A stretch of DNA of 64,000 bases from CAWUFC02 sp963921335 (GTDB lineage: Bacteria; Pseudomonadota; Gammaproteobacteria; Pseudomonadales; Halieaceae): NCBI GenBank assembly GCA_963921335.3, contig CAWUFC020000002.1, forward strand, positions 496,001 through 560,000, in the 5' to 3' direction. Positions 34,651 to 44,184 of this stretch are shown piece after piece. Each line of letters starts with the position of its first letter. The stretch's first letter is position 1. The notes under the pieces were generated by a model. It saw nothing but the letters and a program-made list of their open reading frames with translations. It was not told the origin of the DNA and searched no databases. Made by a program: the position numbers and the translations under genes.

Positions 34651-35955
34651 CTATTTGCCGACCAGCGCAATCATCACACCCGCGGCAACTGCCGAGCCAA
34701 TCACGCCGGCCACATTGGGCCCCATGGCATGCATCAACAGGAAGTTATGGGGATTGGATTCCAGACCGACCTTGTTGGAGACCCGGGCCGCCATAGGTAC
34801 CGCAGACACCCCGGCGGAACCAATCAAGGGGTTGATCGGTGTGCTGGTGATGCGGTTCATGAATTTGGCAATCAGCACGCCGCTGGCAGTGCCAATGCCA
34901 AAGGCCACGATTCCCAAGCCGAGAATTCCAAGCGTGTTGACGTCGAGGAATTTGTCGGCGCTGAGCTTGGAGCCTACTGACAAGCCCAGGAAAATTGTGG
35001 TGATGTTGATAAGCGCATTGCGCGCGGTATCGCTAAGCCTGTCCACCACCCCGCACTCCTGCATGAGGTTGCCAAAGCAAAACATGCCGAGCAGCGGTGC
35101 TGCATCGGGCAGCAACAGGGCCACCAGCATCAATAACACCAGCGGAAAAACAATTTTCTCCTGCTTGGAGACGGGCCGCAGTTGCACCATCTCAATCTGC
35201 CGCTCCTCCTCGGTTGTAAGCAGGCGCATGATGGGCGGCTGAATCAGGGGTACCAGCGCCATGTAGGAGTAGGCGGCAACGGCGATGGCACCCAGCAGGT
35301 CCGGTGCCAGCACCGAAGACACGTAAATCGCTGTAGGGCCATCGGCGCCGCCGATAATTCCGATAGCTGCAGCGTCGGCGATAGAAAAGTTCATCCAGCC
35401 AATATCCGTCAGGAATACAGCTCCCAGTACCGTCGCGAAAATGCCAAACTGCGCCGCTGCGCCCAGAAACAGGGTTTTGGGGTTAGCCAACAAGGGGCCA
35501 AAATCGGTCATGGCACCCACCCCCATAAAGATGACAAGGGGGGCTACACCGCTGGCGATGGCCACGGTGTAAAAGTTGTAGAGCATGCCATTATTGAAAC
35601 CAGAGTCTGCAGCCACCTGCCCCGCCATAACGTGAGCGGCACTATCGGCGTCCTGGTAGGCATATAACAATTCACTGGTGCTTTCCCAGGCACTAATACC
35701 GAGTGCGCTAGCCATATCCGCTAACACTGCTGCATCGCCGGAGGCGATGGCATTCTCAACAGCGGAGTAAGCCAGACCGGCACCGGGAATGTTGGCGAGA
35801 ATGCCACCAAAGCCTATGGGCACCAGCAGCAAAGGCTCGAAGTTTTTGACAATGGCGAGATACAGCAGTCCAAATCCGATCAGGATCATGATGACCTGAC
35901 CGGTCTCGATCTGCGACAGGCCCGAGGAGGCCCACAGGTTCAGCAGGTTATCCAC
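34651..35955 (-). CDS. oadB: Oxaloacetate decarboxylase, beta subunit (sodium pump)
   Basis: A 434-residue membrane subunit that decarboxylates carboxybiotin and pumps Na+ out. Typical segments: YLAIVKNFEPLLLVPIGFGGILANIPG, GVAPLVIFMGVGAMTDFGPLLANPKTL, SIADAAAIGIIGGADGPTAIY and the C-terminal NFLLMHAMGPNVAGVIGSAVAAG. The start is GTG five bases after oadA. It is the last gene of oadGAB. Confidence 0.95.
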   Translation of the reverse strand: MDNLLNLWASSGLSQIETGQVIMILIGFGLLYLAIVKNFEPLLLVPIGFGGILANIPGAGLAYSAVENAIASGDAAVLADMASALGISAWESTSELLYAYQDADSAAHVMAGQVAADSGFNNGMLYNFYTVAIASGVAPLVIFMGVGAMTDFGPLLANPKTLFLGAAAQFGIFATVLGAVFLTDIGWMNFSIADAAAIGIIGGADGPTAIYVSSVLAPDLLGAIAVAAYSYMALVPLIQPPIMRLLTTEEERQIEMVQLRPVSKQEKIVFPLVLLMLVALLLPDAAPLLGMFCFGNLMQECGVVDRLSDTARNALINITTIFLGLSVGSKLSADKFLDVNTLGILGLGIVAFGIGTASGVLIAKFMNRITSTPINPLIGSAGVSAVPMAARVSNKVGLESNPHNFLLMHAMGPNVAGVIGSAVAAGVMIALVGK

Positions 35956-35959
35956 GGGA

Positions 35960-37744
35960 TCAGCTCAATTCCAGCAGGGTGTCACCGACAGCAACCGAAT
36001 CCCCTTCCTTGACACTGACACTGGCCACTGTGCCCGCTTTGGGTGCGCAGACCTCGGTTTCCATTTTCATGGCCTCCAGCACAAGAATCACATCACCTTC
36101 CTGCACGACATCGCCGGGATGCACATTAACCTTGAAAATATTCCCCGCCAGCGGCGCGGGCACAGGCTCGCCACTACCGGCTGCCGGCACCGATGCAGGC
36201 GCTGCCGCAGTAGGTGCCACAGCGGTGATATCTCCTCCGTCTGCCACCTGCACTACGTAGCTTTGACCACTCAGGGTCACGGTATAGACCGATGCTTCAC
36301 CGGGCTGCGCCGGTGCACTGGGAGCGGGCGCCAAATCATCGGCACTGGGCACTGGTTCAAAGGCCGAGGCATCGCCGCGATTCTTGAGAAACTTCAGCCC
36401 AATTTGCGGAAACAGGGCGTAGGTCAGCACATCATCGATTTCACGCTCCCCTGTTTCCAGATGAATCCCCTGCTCCTGTGCCAGGGCTTTGAGTTCATCT
36501 GTGAGGTTGTCGAGTTCTGGGGCCAACTGATCCGCAGGGCGACCAGTAATGGCTTCAGCCCCATCCAGCACACGAGCCTGCAGCTCTGCATTCACCGGAG
36601 CAGGTGTTGCCCCGTATTCGCCCTTGAGCACACCGGCGGTCTCCTTGGAGATCGACTTGTAGCGCTCTCCGGTGATCACGTTGAGTACCGACTGCGTCCC
36701 CACAATCTGGGAGGTGGGTGTCACCAGCGGAATGTAACCCAGGTCCTCGCGCACCCTTGGAATTTCCTCCAGCACCTCATCGAGTCGATCCCCCGCACCC
36801 TGCTCTTTGAGCTGGCTTTCCATATTGGTCAGCATGCCACCGGGCACCTGGGCCACCAGAATACGTGCATCGACACCTCGCAGGGCACCTTCGAACTTCG
36901 CGTACTTCTTGCGCACCTGCCTGAAGTAGCCGGCTATTTCTTCCAGCAGGTCAATGTCCAAGCCGGTATCACGATCGGTACCCTGCAGCATGGCAACCAC
37001 AGATTCGGTAGGCGAGTGACCGTAGGTCATGGACATGGATGAGATCGAGGTATCCACATTATCAATGCCCGCCTCAACACACTTGAGAATGGTGGAGGTA
37101 CTCAGCCCCGTGGTGGCATGACATTGCATATGGATCGGAATATCGCAGGATTGCTTCAGGCGTGTCACCAGCTCGTAGCCGTCATACGGCCGCAACAGAC
37201 CTGCCATGTCCTTAATGGCAATACTGTCCGCGCCCATGTCTTCAATACGCTTGCCGAGCTCTACCCACAAATCCATGGTATGAACCGGGCTGACCGTGTA
37301 CGAAATAGTCCCCTGGGCGTGCTTACCTACCTGCTTGACGGCCCGCAGTGCGGTTTCCAGGTTGCGCATGTCGTTCATGGCATCGAAGACCCGGAACACA
37401 TCCACGCCATTGGTGGCAGCGCGTTCTACAAAGCGGCCAACCACGTCATCGGCGTAGTGACGATAGCCCAGGATATTCTGACCGCGAAACAACATCTGCT
37501 GCGGTGTATTGGGCATGGCGGCCTTGAGCTGCCGAATCCGCTCCCAGGGATCCTCGCCGAGATAGCGTATACAGGCATCAAAGGTGGCACCGCCCCATGA
37601 CTCAAGAGACCAGAACCCCACCTGATCCAGCTTTGCTGCGATCGGCAGCATATCTTCGATACGCACCCGGGTGGCCAGCAGGGACTGCGACGCATCCCGC
37701 AGTACGACATCGGTTATACCCAGAGGCTTCTTAGTATCACTCAT
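35960..37744 (-). CDS. oadA: Oxaloacetate decarboxylase, alpha subunit
   Basis: A 594-residue carboxyltransferase that moves CO2 from oxaloacetate to biotin. The N-terminal HMGL-like TIM barrel (ITDVVLRDASQSLLATR, HCHATTGLSTST-like HMQCHATTGLS) is followed by the PYC/OADA domain and an Ala/Pro-rich linker. The C-terminal biotinyl domain carries the biotin Lys in VLEAMKMETEV. Length and order are standard. It starts just after oadG. Confidence 0.96.
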   Translation of the reverse strand: MSDTKKPLGITDVVLRDASQSLLATRVRIEDMLPIAAKLDQVGFWSLESWGGATFDACIRYLGEDPWERIRQLKAAMPNTPQQMLFRGQNILGYRHYADDVVGRFVERAATNGVDVFRVFDAMNDMRNLETALRAVKQVGKHAQGTISYTVSPVHTMDLWVELGKRIEDMGADSIAIKDMAGLLRPYDGYELVTRLKQSCDIPIHMQCHATTGLSTSTILKCVEAGIDNVDTSISSMSMTYGHSPTESVVAMLQGTDRDTGLDIDLLEEIAGYFRQVRKKYAKFEGALRGVDARILVAQVPGGMLTNMESQLKEQGAGDRLDEVLEEIPRVREDLGYIPLVTPTSQIVGTQSVLNVITGERYKSISKETAGVLKGEYGATPAPVNAELQARVLDGAEAITGRPADQLAPELDNLTDELKALAQEQGIHLETGEREIDDVLTYALFPQIGLKFLKNRGDASAFEPVPSADDLAPAPSAPAQPGEASVYTVTLSGQSYVVQVADGGDITAVAPTAAAPASVPAAGSGEPVPAPLAGNIFKVNVHPGDVVQEGDVILVLEAMKMETEVCAPKAGTVASVSVKEGDSVAVGDTLLELS

Positions 37745-37747
37745 AAC

Positions 37748-37981
37748 TTATTGTCCACGACGGTGTTGGTGGATGGCGGCACTGATCACCGCGAGGGTTT
37801 GGGCATCCACAGTGCCGGTTGTCGATTTCTCAGCTGGAGGGGTTTCGGGCGCGGGATACAGTCGGCTAACCACTGCAGACATCCCGAGCGTGGCAAACAC
37901 CAGCAACGTCAGAAAACTCACCACTGTGCCCATACCAAAAAGCATCAGTTCTACGCCCTGGTCGACCAAACCCGCTTCCAT
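37748..37981 (-). CDS. oadG: Oxaloacetate decarboxylase, gamma subunit
   Basis: A 77-residue small subunit with one membrane helix (GVELMLFGMGTVVSFLTLLVFATLGM) and a short polar C-terminus rich in His and Gln, which in the family helps Zn binding and complex assembly. The ATG at 37981 follows a GGGGTGG; a GTG at 37990 would extend it by three residues. Confidence 0.9.
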   Translation of the reverse strand: MEAGLVDQGVELMLFGMGTVVSFLTLLVFATLGMSAVVSRLYPAPETPPAEKSTTGTVDAQTLAVISAAIHQHRRGQ

Positions 37982-38020
37982 CTGCACCACCCCAAATCTT
38001 GTTCTGAAACTGCTTTCGCA

Positions 38021-38050
38021 ATTATAGAGACCAGCTGGCTATTGCCAGTA
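38021..38050 (-). promoter_or_regulatory. Possible oadGAB promoter
   Basis: Perfect -10 TATAAT at 38021-38026 (minus strand), about 40 bases before oadG. The -35 is weak and overlaps the hairpin CTGGC-AATA-GCCAG. It sits in the 93-bp gap after the ABC transporter genes. Confidence 0.4.
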
Positions 38051-38074
38051 CCCCGCTTTAAGTATAGCGAGGCC

Positions 38075-39682
38075 TCAAATTTGTGGCACGGAATTGAGAA
38101 GGCGCTGAGTGTAGTCCTGTTGTGGGCGATTGAGAATCTGTTCCGCCGTACCCTGCTCGACGATCCTGCCCGCCTGCATCACCCCCACGTGGTGGGCCAG
38201 CGTGGGCACAATCGAAAGATCGTGGGTGATGAAAAGGTAGGAAACACCAAACTCTCGCTGCAATTCCTGCAGCAACTCGAGTACCTCGGCACGGATAGAC
38301 ACATCCAGCGCGCTGGTCGGTTCGTCACAGATAATCAGCCGGGGCTCTACAGCCAGGGCGCGGGCGATGGCCACGCGTTGCAACTGCCCGCCGCTGAATT
38401 CATGGGGGTAGCGCACGAGATGATCGGGCTGCAACTGCACACGCTCCAGCAGCTCCACAAGCCTGCCCCTGCGCTGTTCGCCAGCTTCTCCAATACCAAG
38501 GCTTTCCATGCCCTCTTCCAAAATCCGCCCCACGGTCATGCGCGGGTTCATGGACGAAAATGGATTCTGGAAGATGACCTGGATCTGCTTCCTGAATGGC
38601 AACATCTGCTGCCTGTTGAGCTGATCGATACGATCACCGCCAAAATGAATACTGCCAGCGTTGACCTGCTCCAGGTTCAGAATCGCTCGACCCAGTGTGG
38701 ACTTGCCACTGCCCGACTCGCCAACAAGCGCGTAAGTTTCGCCCTCGCCGATCTGCAGTGAAAAACCGTCCACCGCGCGAGTGTGGTCCACCACCCGCTG
38801 CAGAACGCCCTTGCGAATGGGAAAGTGAACAGCGAGGTCCTCCACCCGCAACAGGGCCCCATTCTCTGCCTGCTGTTGGTAATTGTTGAGGTCAGGCAGG
38901 CTTTCGATCAGGCGACGGCTGTAATCCTGCTGGGGCTGATTAAAGAACTCTTCAACGGGTGCCCGCTCGACAATCTCGCCACGGTACATAACGCCGACCT
39001 GGTCGGCAGTGTTTTTAACTACGCCCATATCGTGGGTGATGAGTAGCACGGCCAGGTCACGCGAGCGTGTCAGCTCGCGAATCAGTTCCAACACCTGTTC
39101 CTGCACAGTGACATCGAGGGCTGTGGTCGGCTCGTCAGCGATCAATATATCCGGCTCGCAGGCCAGTGCCATAGCGATCATGACGCGCTGCTGCTGACCG
39201 CCAGACAATTCATGGGGGTAGAAGCGAATGCGCTTCTCAGGCTCAGGTATGCCCACCTCAGCTAACAGGGACAGCACCCTGGCCTGCACCTCTGAGCGAC
39301 TCAGCACCGTGTGCAGTCTCAGGCTTTCCGCGATTTGATCGCCAATACGCTGCACCGGGTTCAACGCGGTAAGTGCGTTCTGAAAAATCATCGCCACGCG
39401 ATCGCCACGCACCGATTGCATCTCACTCTCGGTCATTTGGAACAGGTCGCGTCCTTCCAGCACCACACGGCCGCTGGTAATCTCCAGCGCCTCAGGCAGC
39501 AAGCGCATTGTGGACAGGGAACTGATTGATTTGCCGGAGCCACTCTCGCCAACCAGCGCAAATATTTCGCCGCGATTAAGCCAGAAATGAATCTTGTGCA
39601 GCAGCACTTCACCACTGGCAGCCACACGAACTTCCAGATCTTCTACATGCAGGCGGCGCTGCTCAGGGAGTTCTCGCTGCAT
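38075..39682 (-). CDS. Peptide ABC transporter ATP-binding protein (double domain, YejF-like)
   Basis: A 535-residue protein with two ABC ATPase domains. Each has Walker A (GESGSGKSISSL, GESGSGKSTLGR), signature (LSGGQQQRVMIAMAL, FSGGQLQRVAIARAL) and Walker B (DILIADEPTTALD, RLIICDEPTSALD), plus the oligopeptide-type extensions (RFYPHELSGG, RPQQDYTQRLLNSVP). It powers uptake of peptides. It overlaps the permease stop by one base. The order (binding protein, two permeases, fused ATPase) equals yejABEF. Confidence 0.94.
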   Translation of the reverse strand: MQRELPEQRRLHVEDLEVRVAASGEVLLHKIHFWLNRGEIFALVGESGSGKSISSLSTMRLLPEALEITSGRVVLEGRDLFQMTESEMQSVRGDRVAMIFQNALTALNPVQRIGDQIAESLRLHTVLSRSEVQARVLSLLAEVGIPEPEKRIRFYPHELSGGQQQRVMIAMALACEPDILIADEPTTALDVTVQEQVLELIRELTRSRDLAVLLITHDMGVVKNTADQVGVMYRGEIVERAPVEEFFNQPQQDYSRRLIESLPDLNNYQQQAENGALLRVEDLAVHFPIRKGVLQRVVDHTRAVDGFSLQIGEGETYALVGESGSGKSTLGRAILNLEQVNAGSIHFGGDRIDQLNRQQMLPFRKQIQVIFQNPFSSMNPRMTVGRILEEGMESLGIGEAGEQRRGRLVELLERVQLQPDHLVRYPHEFSGGQLQRVAIARALAVEPRLIICDEPTSALDVSIRAEVLELLQELQREFGVSYLFITHDLSIVPTLAHHVGVMQAGRIVEQGTAEQILNRPQQDYTQRLLNSVPQI

Positions 39683-41043
39683 CAGCTGTTCGCTCCAGTT
39701 CGGGGATCAAAGGCATCTCGCACCAGATCGGAAAACAGGTTGGCCGATAACACCAACAAAAACATGAAGAAGAAAGCGCCGGACAAGGTCCACCAGATTG
39801 CCGGCTCGCGGGACAGTTCGGAGCGGGCACCATTGATCATATTGCCCCAGCTGGCCATAGATGAATCGATACCCACACCGATGTAAGACAGCACCGCTTC
39901 AGCCAATACCAGCGCACTGAAATCGAGTACAAACGTGATGAGAATAATGTGCACAACGTTTGGCAGAATGTGGCGCAGAATGATTCGCACATGACTGACG
40001 CCGAAGGCATGTGCAGCCTGCACGTAACCGAGCTGACTGATCTTGAGTGTTTCGGCGCGCATTAGACGGCATAAGGTGGACCAGCTGGTCACACCCAATA
40101 TGAAGCACAGCGCCACAAAACGGGCATCGGCCTTCTCCATGCCGATCTCGAACACGTCCGGATTCAGGTCGATCCAGACCTGGAACAGCAGCACAGAGGC
40201 GGCGATCAGCAGAATGCCGGGTATCGAACTTAGCGTGGTATACAGGTACTGCACCACATCGTCGACCCAGCCCTTGAAGTAACCCGCAGCCACACCCAGC
40301 GTTACCGCAATGGGCAGCATGATCAGGGTCGCCAGTGTGCCGAGCAGTACGCCGGTGCGAATACCCTTGATGCTCTTGTAGAGCACGTTGTCACCAGCCA
40401 GGTCAGTGCCCAGCACGTGGTAGTAGTTGTTCAAGTACAAAAGACCGACACTGCTACTGATGATGACCAGTTGCGTCAGCCATGCTGTACCCCAGGGCAG
40501 CGTGCTGTGGCGCAGCAGCGCATATTGCGGCGCGATAATCAGCAGGGACAACAATGCACCCAGTGACAACCCAATCAGCAGTTTGATGGCGATATCTGCC
40601 CCCCTTTGGTCAGCGCTCTCGAGGTGCTGGCCGCCGTAGGTCAGCGGCGTGTATCCGCGGTAGTCTTTTCCACTGTCATCCTGCATATTGGATTTTTCAA
40701 AGGAATTGAGAGCAAATGGTGCTGAATAGGTGCGCTCATGGCGACTACTCACATCCCCAATGATCACATCCAGCACACTGACAACCTGGTTGTCGTAGTA
40801 AACGACTGCCTGGTCCTGCCCGGGCTCCGGGGCCAGCGCCCTGCGAAAATGCATGGAATCGAGTAACGCCACCGACACATAGGCCATGATCACCACAAAG
40901 CTGGCCATGCCCAGGCGGGTACCGAATACCTGACGCCAGCGCATGCGGGCTTGGGGGTCTTTACGCAGGCTGTAGAAAAACGCCGCCAGCGCTATAACCA
41001 ACAGAAAAATCAGGGCATCGGACCAGAGTATGACCAGCTTCAT
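39682..41043 (-). CDS. Peptide ABC transporter permease (YejE-like)
   Basis: A 453-residue inner-membrane permease with N-terminal helix and large periplasmic loop (residues 70-170), further helices and the binding-protein-dependent transport signature ASAHAFGVSHVRI-like QAAHAFGVSHVRIILRHILP. It ends IGVGIDSSMASWGNMINGAR as in DppC/OppC/YejE. It is longer than DppC, consistent with the YejE subgroup. Confidence 0.92.
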   Translation of the reverse strand: MKLVILWSDALIFLLVIALAAFFYSLRKDPQARMRWRQVFGTRLGMASFVVIMAYVSVALLDSMHFRRALAPEPGQDQAVVYYDNQVVSVLDVIIGDVSSRHERTYSAPFALNSFEKSNMQDDSGKDYRGYTPLTYGGQHLESADQRGADIAIKLLIGLSLGALLSLLIIAPQYALLRHSTLPWGTAWLTQLVIISSSVGLLYLNNYYHVLGTDLAGDNVLYKSIKGIRTGVLLGTLATLIMLPIAVTLGVAAGYFKGWVDDVVQYLYTTLSSIPGILLIAASVLLFQVWIDLNPDVFEIGMEKADARFVALCFILGVTSWSTLCRLMRAETLKISQLGYVQAAHAFGVSHVRIILRHILPNVVHIILITFVLDFSALVLAEAVLSYIGVGIDSSMASWGNMINGARSELSREPAIWWTLSGAFFFMFLLVLSANLFSDLVRDAFDPRTGANS

Positions 41044-41051
41044 AACACGCC

Positions 41052-42029
41052 CTAACTCAGTCGCACCCTGGGATCAGCCCAGGTGTAAGAAATGTCGGTC
41101 AGTAACAGCCCAATGATGTAGAGAATTGAACCAATGAACACCATACTGCGCACAATGGCGAAATCCTGGGCACGAATGGCGTCGAGCATGTAGCTGCCCA
41201 AACCGGGCACTCCAAAAAATGATTCCATCAACAGGCTGCCCATAAACAGGCTGGGGATCAGTACTACCACACCGGTCAGTATGGGTATCAAAGCATTGGG
41301 CAGAATATGCCGGAACAGGATGGACAACTCGGTCAGCCCCTTGGCCCGAGCCGTGCGCACATAGTCCAGCCGCGCCTCTTCGATAAACAGGGTGCGGTAC
41401 CAGCGCGCCCCCGCCCCAATACCGGAGACCACACCCACGACAATGGGCAGTATTAAAAACTTCCAGGCCTCATAGCCGCCGTTATAGCCAGAGATGGGCA
41501 CCAGCCGCCACAGCTTGGCCACCAGGTATTGCCCTCCTATGATGTAAAACAGGTAGGAAATAGACATCAGCATCACAAACACAAATACCGCCCAGCGGTC
41601 CAGCCGAGTCGCGTGAAACATCACCACGACCAGCGCCACGCAGATATTGACACAGATGCCGATAATGAAGGTGGGAAGTGCCAGAGCCAGGCTGGGCCAC
41701 ATGCGCTTGGAGACATCCGCGGTGATATCGCGGCCACTCTCGCTGCGGCCATAATCAAAGGCAAACAATCGCAGTGATTTGGTGAAGAAAATTGTCTCCG
41801 AAACCTGAGCCACACCATCGGCATCTGAATTGAAAAACAAGGGCTTGTCGTAGCCGTTCTCGCTTTTCCAGTTCTCGATCATCGCAGGCGTCACATACTT
41901 GTCGCCCAACTGGGAACGAGCCATATCATCGGGAGTGTTAACGACAAAGAACAGTGCGAAAGTCAGTAGGTTTACGCCGATCAAAATCGGAATGGCATAC
42001 AGCAGTCGCCTTACGATATAGGCAAACAT
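41052..42029 (-). CDS. Peptide ABC transporter permease (YejB-like)
   Basis: A 325-residue permease of the DppB/OppB/YejB type. MFAYIVRRLLYAIPILIGVNLLTFALFF is the standard start; the EAA-loop TARAKGLTELSILFRHILPNALIP and PGLGSYMLDAIRAQDF are conserved. Its AGGAG ribosome site lies inside the end of the upstream binding-protein gene, one base separating stop and start. Confidence 0.94.
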   Translation of the reverse strand: MFAYIVRRLLYAIPILIGVNLLTFALFFVVNTPDDMARSQLGDKYVTPAMIENWKSENGYDKPLFFNSDADGVAQVSETIFFTKSLRLFAFDYGRSESGRDITADVSKRMWPSLALALPTFIIGICVNICVALVVVMFHATRLDRWAVFVFVMLMSISYLFYIIGGQYLVAKLWRLVPISGYNGGYEAWKFLILPIVVGVVSGIGAGARWYRTLFIEEARLDYVRTARAKGLTELSILFRHILPNALIPILTGVVVLIPSLFMGSLLMESFFGVPGLGSYMLDAIRAQDFAIVRSMVFIGSILYIIGLLLTDISYTWADPRVRLS

Positions 42030-42030
42030 G

Positions 42031-44184
42031 TCAGCTCCTTACCCGCGATTGCTGGCGCCGGCGATAGGCGCTCACACCCGGCAGTATTAGGGCTGCCAGC
42101 GCGGCGGTGCCCGCAACCAATGGCCAAACCACAGGCTGGTTCCAGGCCTGCTGTGACCGCTCACGCAGCTCTTCGTCGAGACGAATGTATTTCAGGGTGC
42201 CTTTACTGATGCCATGACGCTTGGTGTTGTATACCCATTGATTGTTAAGGTAGTACTCGACGGGGTGATAGCTGCTCAACCACACCACATCGCGCCGCCA
42301 CATATCGACCATCTCCGCCACCACTTTATCGCGTTCAGAACCAGCCGCCATGGTGCGCATTTGGCGAAACAATTTGTCGTACTCGGGATTCTCATACATC
42401 GAGTTATTGACGCCATCGCAGTTGCATGTGAGCGGGCTCTCGGGCCCATACAGCAGGAAAAGAAAATTTTCCGGATCCGGATAATCTGCCAGCCAGCCAT
42501 GCTGGTAGATCTGTACATTACCGGTTTTCATCTTCTCCCGCGTGCGGTTCCAGTCAGCGGGTCGGAACTCTACCTGAATACCCAGTCGACCGAGAGTACG
42601 CCGCGTCCAGTTCTGGTAGGAACTGCTGGCGCCCTGACTTTGCAGATCAAAGTGTATGCGCAGGGGCTCGCCCGTCTCACGACTGCGACCATTGGGATAG
42701 CCCGCCTCCGCCAGGAGCTGCTTTGCATAGTCAATCGACTTGCGCTGGGGCCTGCCGTCGACCCAATCAAAAATATAAGGGTTCATCCCGGCCTGCCCCT
42801 CCAGCGCACCGGGAATAGCTGGCGGGATCACATTCTGGGCAACAACACCATTGCCCTTGAAAAAGATCTGCAGGTACTCGTCTAGATCGTAGGCAATCGC
42901 CAGGGCCTGCCGTAGTTTGCGCTGCTCTTCGCTGTAACCACCGACCACCGGATCACGCATATTAAAACCGAGATACTGCATTCCCGGCTTCACGTCCGCA
43001 GAAATGGTCAGGTTACGGCCCTCCATATCGCTGGATAGTTCCAGGCCATCCTCACCAATGACAAAGGCCTGGTCGAAGAAGCCGGTGGTGTTGGCATGGA
43101 CCTCGCCGGAACGGTCGTAATAGCCTTGCAGAAACTTGGTCCACAGGGGCAGCACTTCTTTTTCCAGACGAAAGTGGGCGCGATCTATGAACGGGACTGG
43201 TTTGCCCGCATCGTCCAGAAAACCCGCCTCCCGGTCGCCCGGCTCCCCCTCGGTGGGATAAAAGTCCGGCCGATAGTTGGGATTGCGTTCCATGACCAAC
43301 TCGCTGTTGGGATCATTCTTCACCATCATGAAGGGTCCACTGCCCACTGGCCACCAATCCAGGGTGAGGTTTTTATCCTTAAAACCCGGGTTGTGATAGA
43401 AGCGATCAGCCTCGACAGGGATGGGCGCAAAGAAGTGCATGGCCAGCCAGTAGACAAACTGTGGGTACTGGTCATAAATGGTAATCTGCAGGGTTCGTTC
43501 ATCCAGCACCTTCACCCCGTCCATAGCCACGGTTTCAAGGTTAAGCCATTGATCCCGAGGCATGTCGCTGACCCGCTCGGTGAAATCGCGCATACCAACG
43601 ATGTACTTGGCCATAAAACCCAGCATGGGTGATTTGTTGCGCGGGTCTGCCAATCGCTTTATACCGTAGGCGTAGTCCTTCGCCTGCACCTTCCGGCTGC
43701 CTGTCTCGGGGAAGTCGGTCACCAGTCTGTATTGCTTGGAGGCGGCTGCATTCTCAAACAGGTAAAGCGGCTCACCCTTCTCATTCAGTGCAAATGAGGG
43801 ATGAGGCTGAAAGCGCAGGTCATTGCGCAGACGCAGGGTGTAACGGGTAAACGCCAGTTCAGGGTGATCTGCAGCGACTATATCTCCACTGGCATCGAGA
43901 TACTCCTTCTCGGGTAGGGCCTCCAGGCCCAATGGCTCGAGCACGTAGGGGCGTTTGAGAAAGTGGTACCCCAATGGTGGCTCATAGATCTGCATGATGA
44001 AGAGGGATTCGTCAGTGGCGTAGGACTGAGCGGGATCCAGGTGCTTGGGTGGCACCCGGGTAATCACAGAAAAATAGGTTTGCTTATCTGGATCTTTGGC
44101 CGGGTTCGGGTTGTTCCAGACCGAGTCTGAGCAACCCGTCAACAGCAGAAGACAGGCTAACAGGATGCCATAACTATTGCGCAC
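42031..44184 (-). CDS. Peptide ABC transporter substrate-binding lipoprotein (YejA-like)
   Basis: A 717-residue solute-binding protein (SBP family 5). It begins VRNSYGILLACLLLLTGC, a lipoprotein signal with lipobox LLTGC. Family segments include RVPPKHLDPAQSYATDE, YTLRLRNDLRFQPHPSFA, DYAYGIKRLADPRNKSP and LAIAYDLDEYLQIFFKGNG. A hydrophobic helix (WPLVAGTAALAALILPGV) then a basic tail ends the protein, so it may be anchored at both ends. The start is GTG at 44184, overlapping the peptidase stop. The apparent in-frame fusion to the peptidase upstream comes from the frameshift in that gene. Confidence 0.88.
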   Translation of the reverse strand: MRNSYGILLACLLLLTGCSDSVWNNPNPAKDPDKQTYFSVITRVPPKHLDPAQSYATDESLFIMQIYEPPLGYHFLKRPYVLEPLGLEALPEKEYLDASGDIVAADHPELAFTRYTLRLRNDLRFQPHPSFALNEKGEPLYLFENAAASKQYRLVTDFPETGSRKVQAKDYAYGIKRLADPRNKSPMLGFMAKYIVGMRDFTERVSDMPRDQWLNLETVAMDGVKVLDERTLQITIYDQYPQFVYWLAMHFFAPIPVEADRFYHNPGFKDKNLTLDWWPVGSGPFMMVKNDPNSELVMERNPNYRPDFYPTEGEPGDREAGFLDDAGKPVPFIDRAHFRLEKEVLPLWTKFLQGYYDRSGEVHANTTGFFDQAFVIGEDGLELSSDMEGRNLTISADVKPGMQYLGFNMRDPVVGGYSEEQRKLRQALAIAYDLDEYLQIFFKGNGVVAQNVIPPAIPGALEGQAGMNPYIFDWVDGRPQRKSIDYAKQLLAEAGYPNGRSRETGEPLRIHFDLQSQGASSSYQNWTRRTLGRLGIQVEFRPADWNRTREKMKTGNVQIYQHGWLADYPDPENFLFLLYGPESPLTCNCDGVNNSMYENPEYDKLFRQMRTMAAGSERDKVVAEMVDMWRRDVVWLSSYHPVEYYLNNQWVYNTKRHGISKGTLKYIRLDEELRERSQQAWNQPVVWPLVAGTAALAALILPGVSAYRRRQQSRVRS

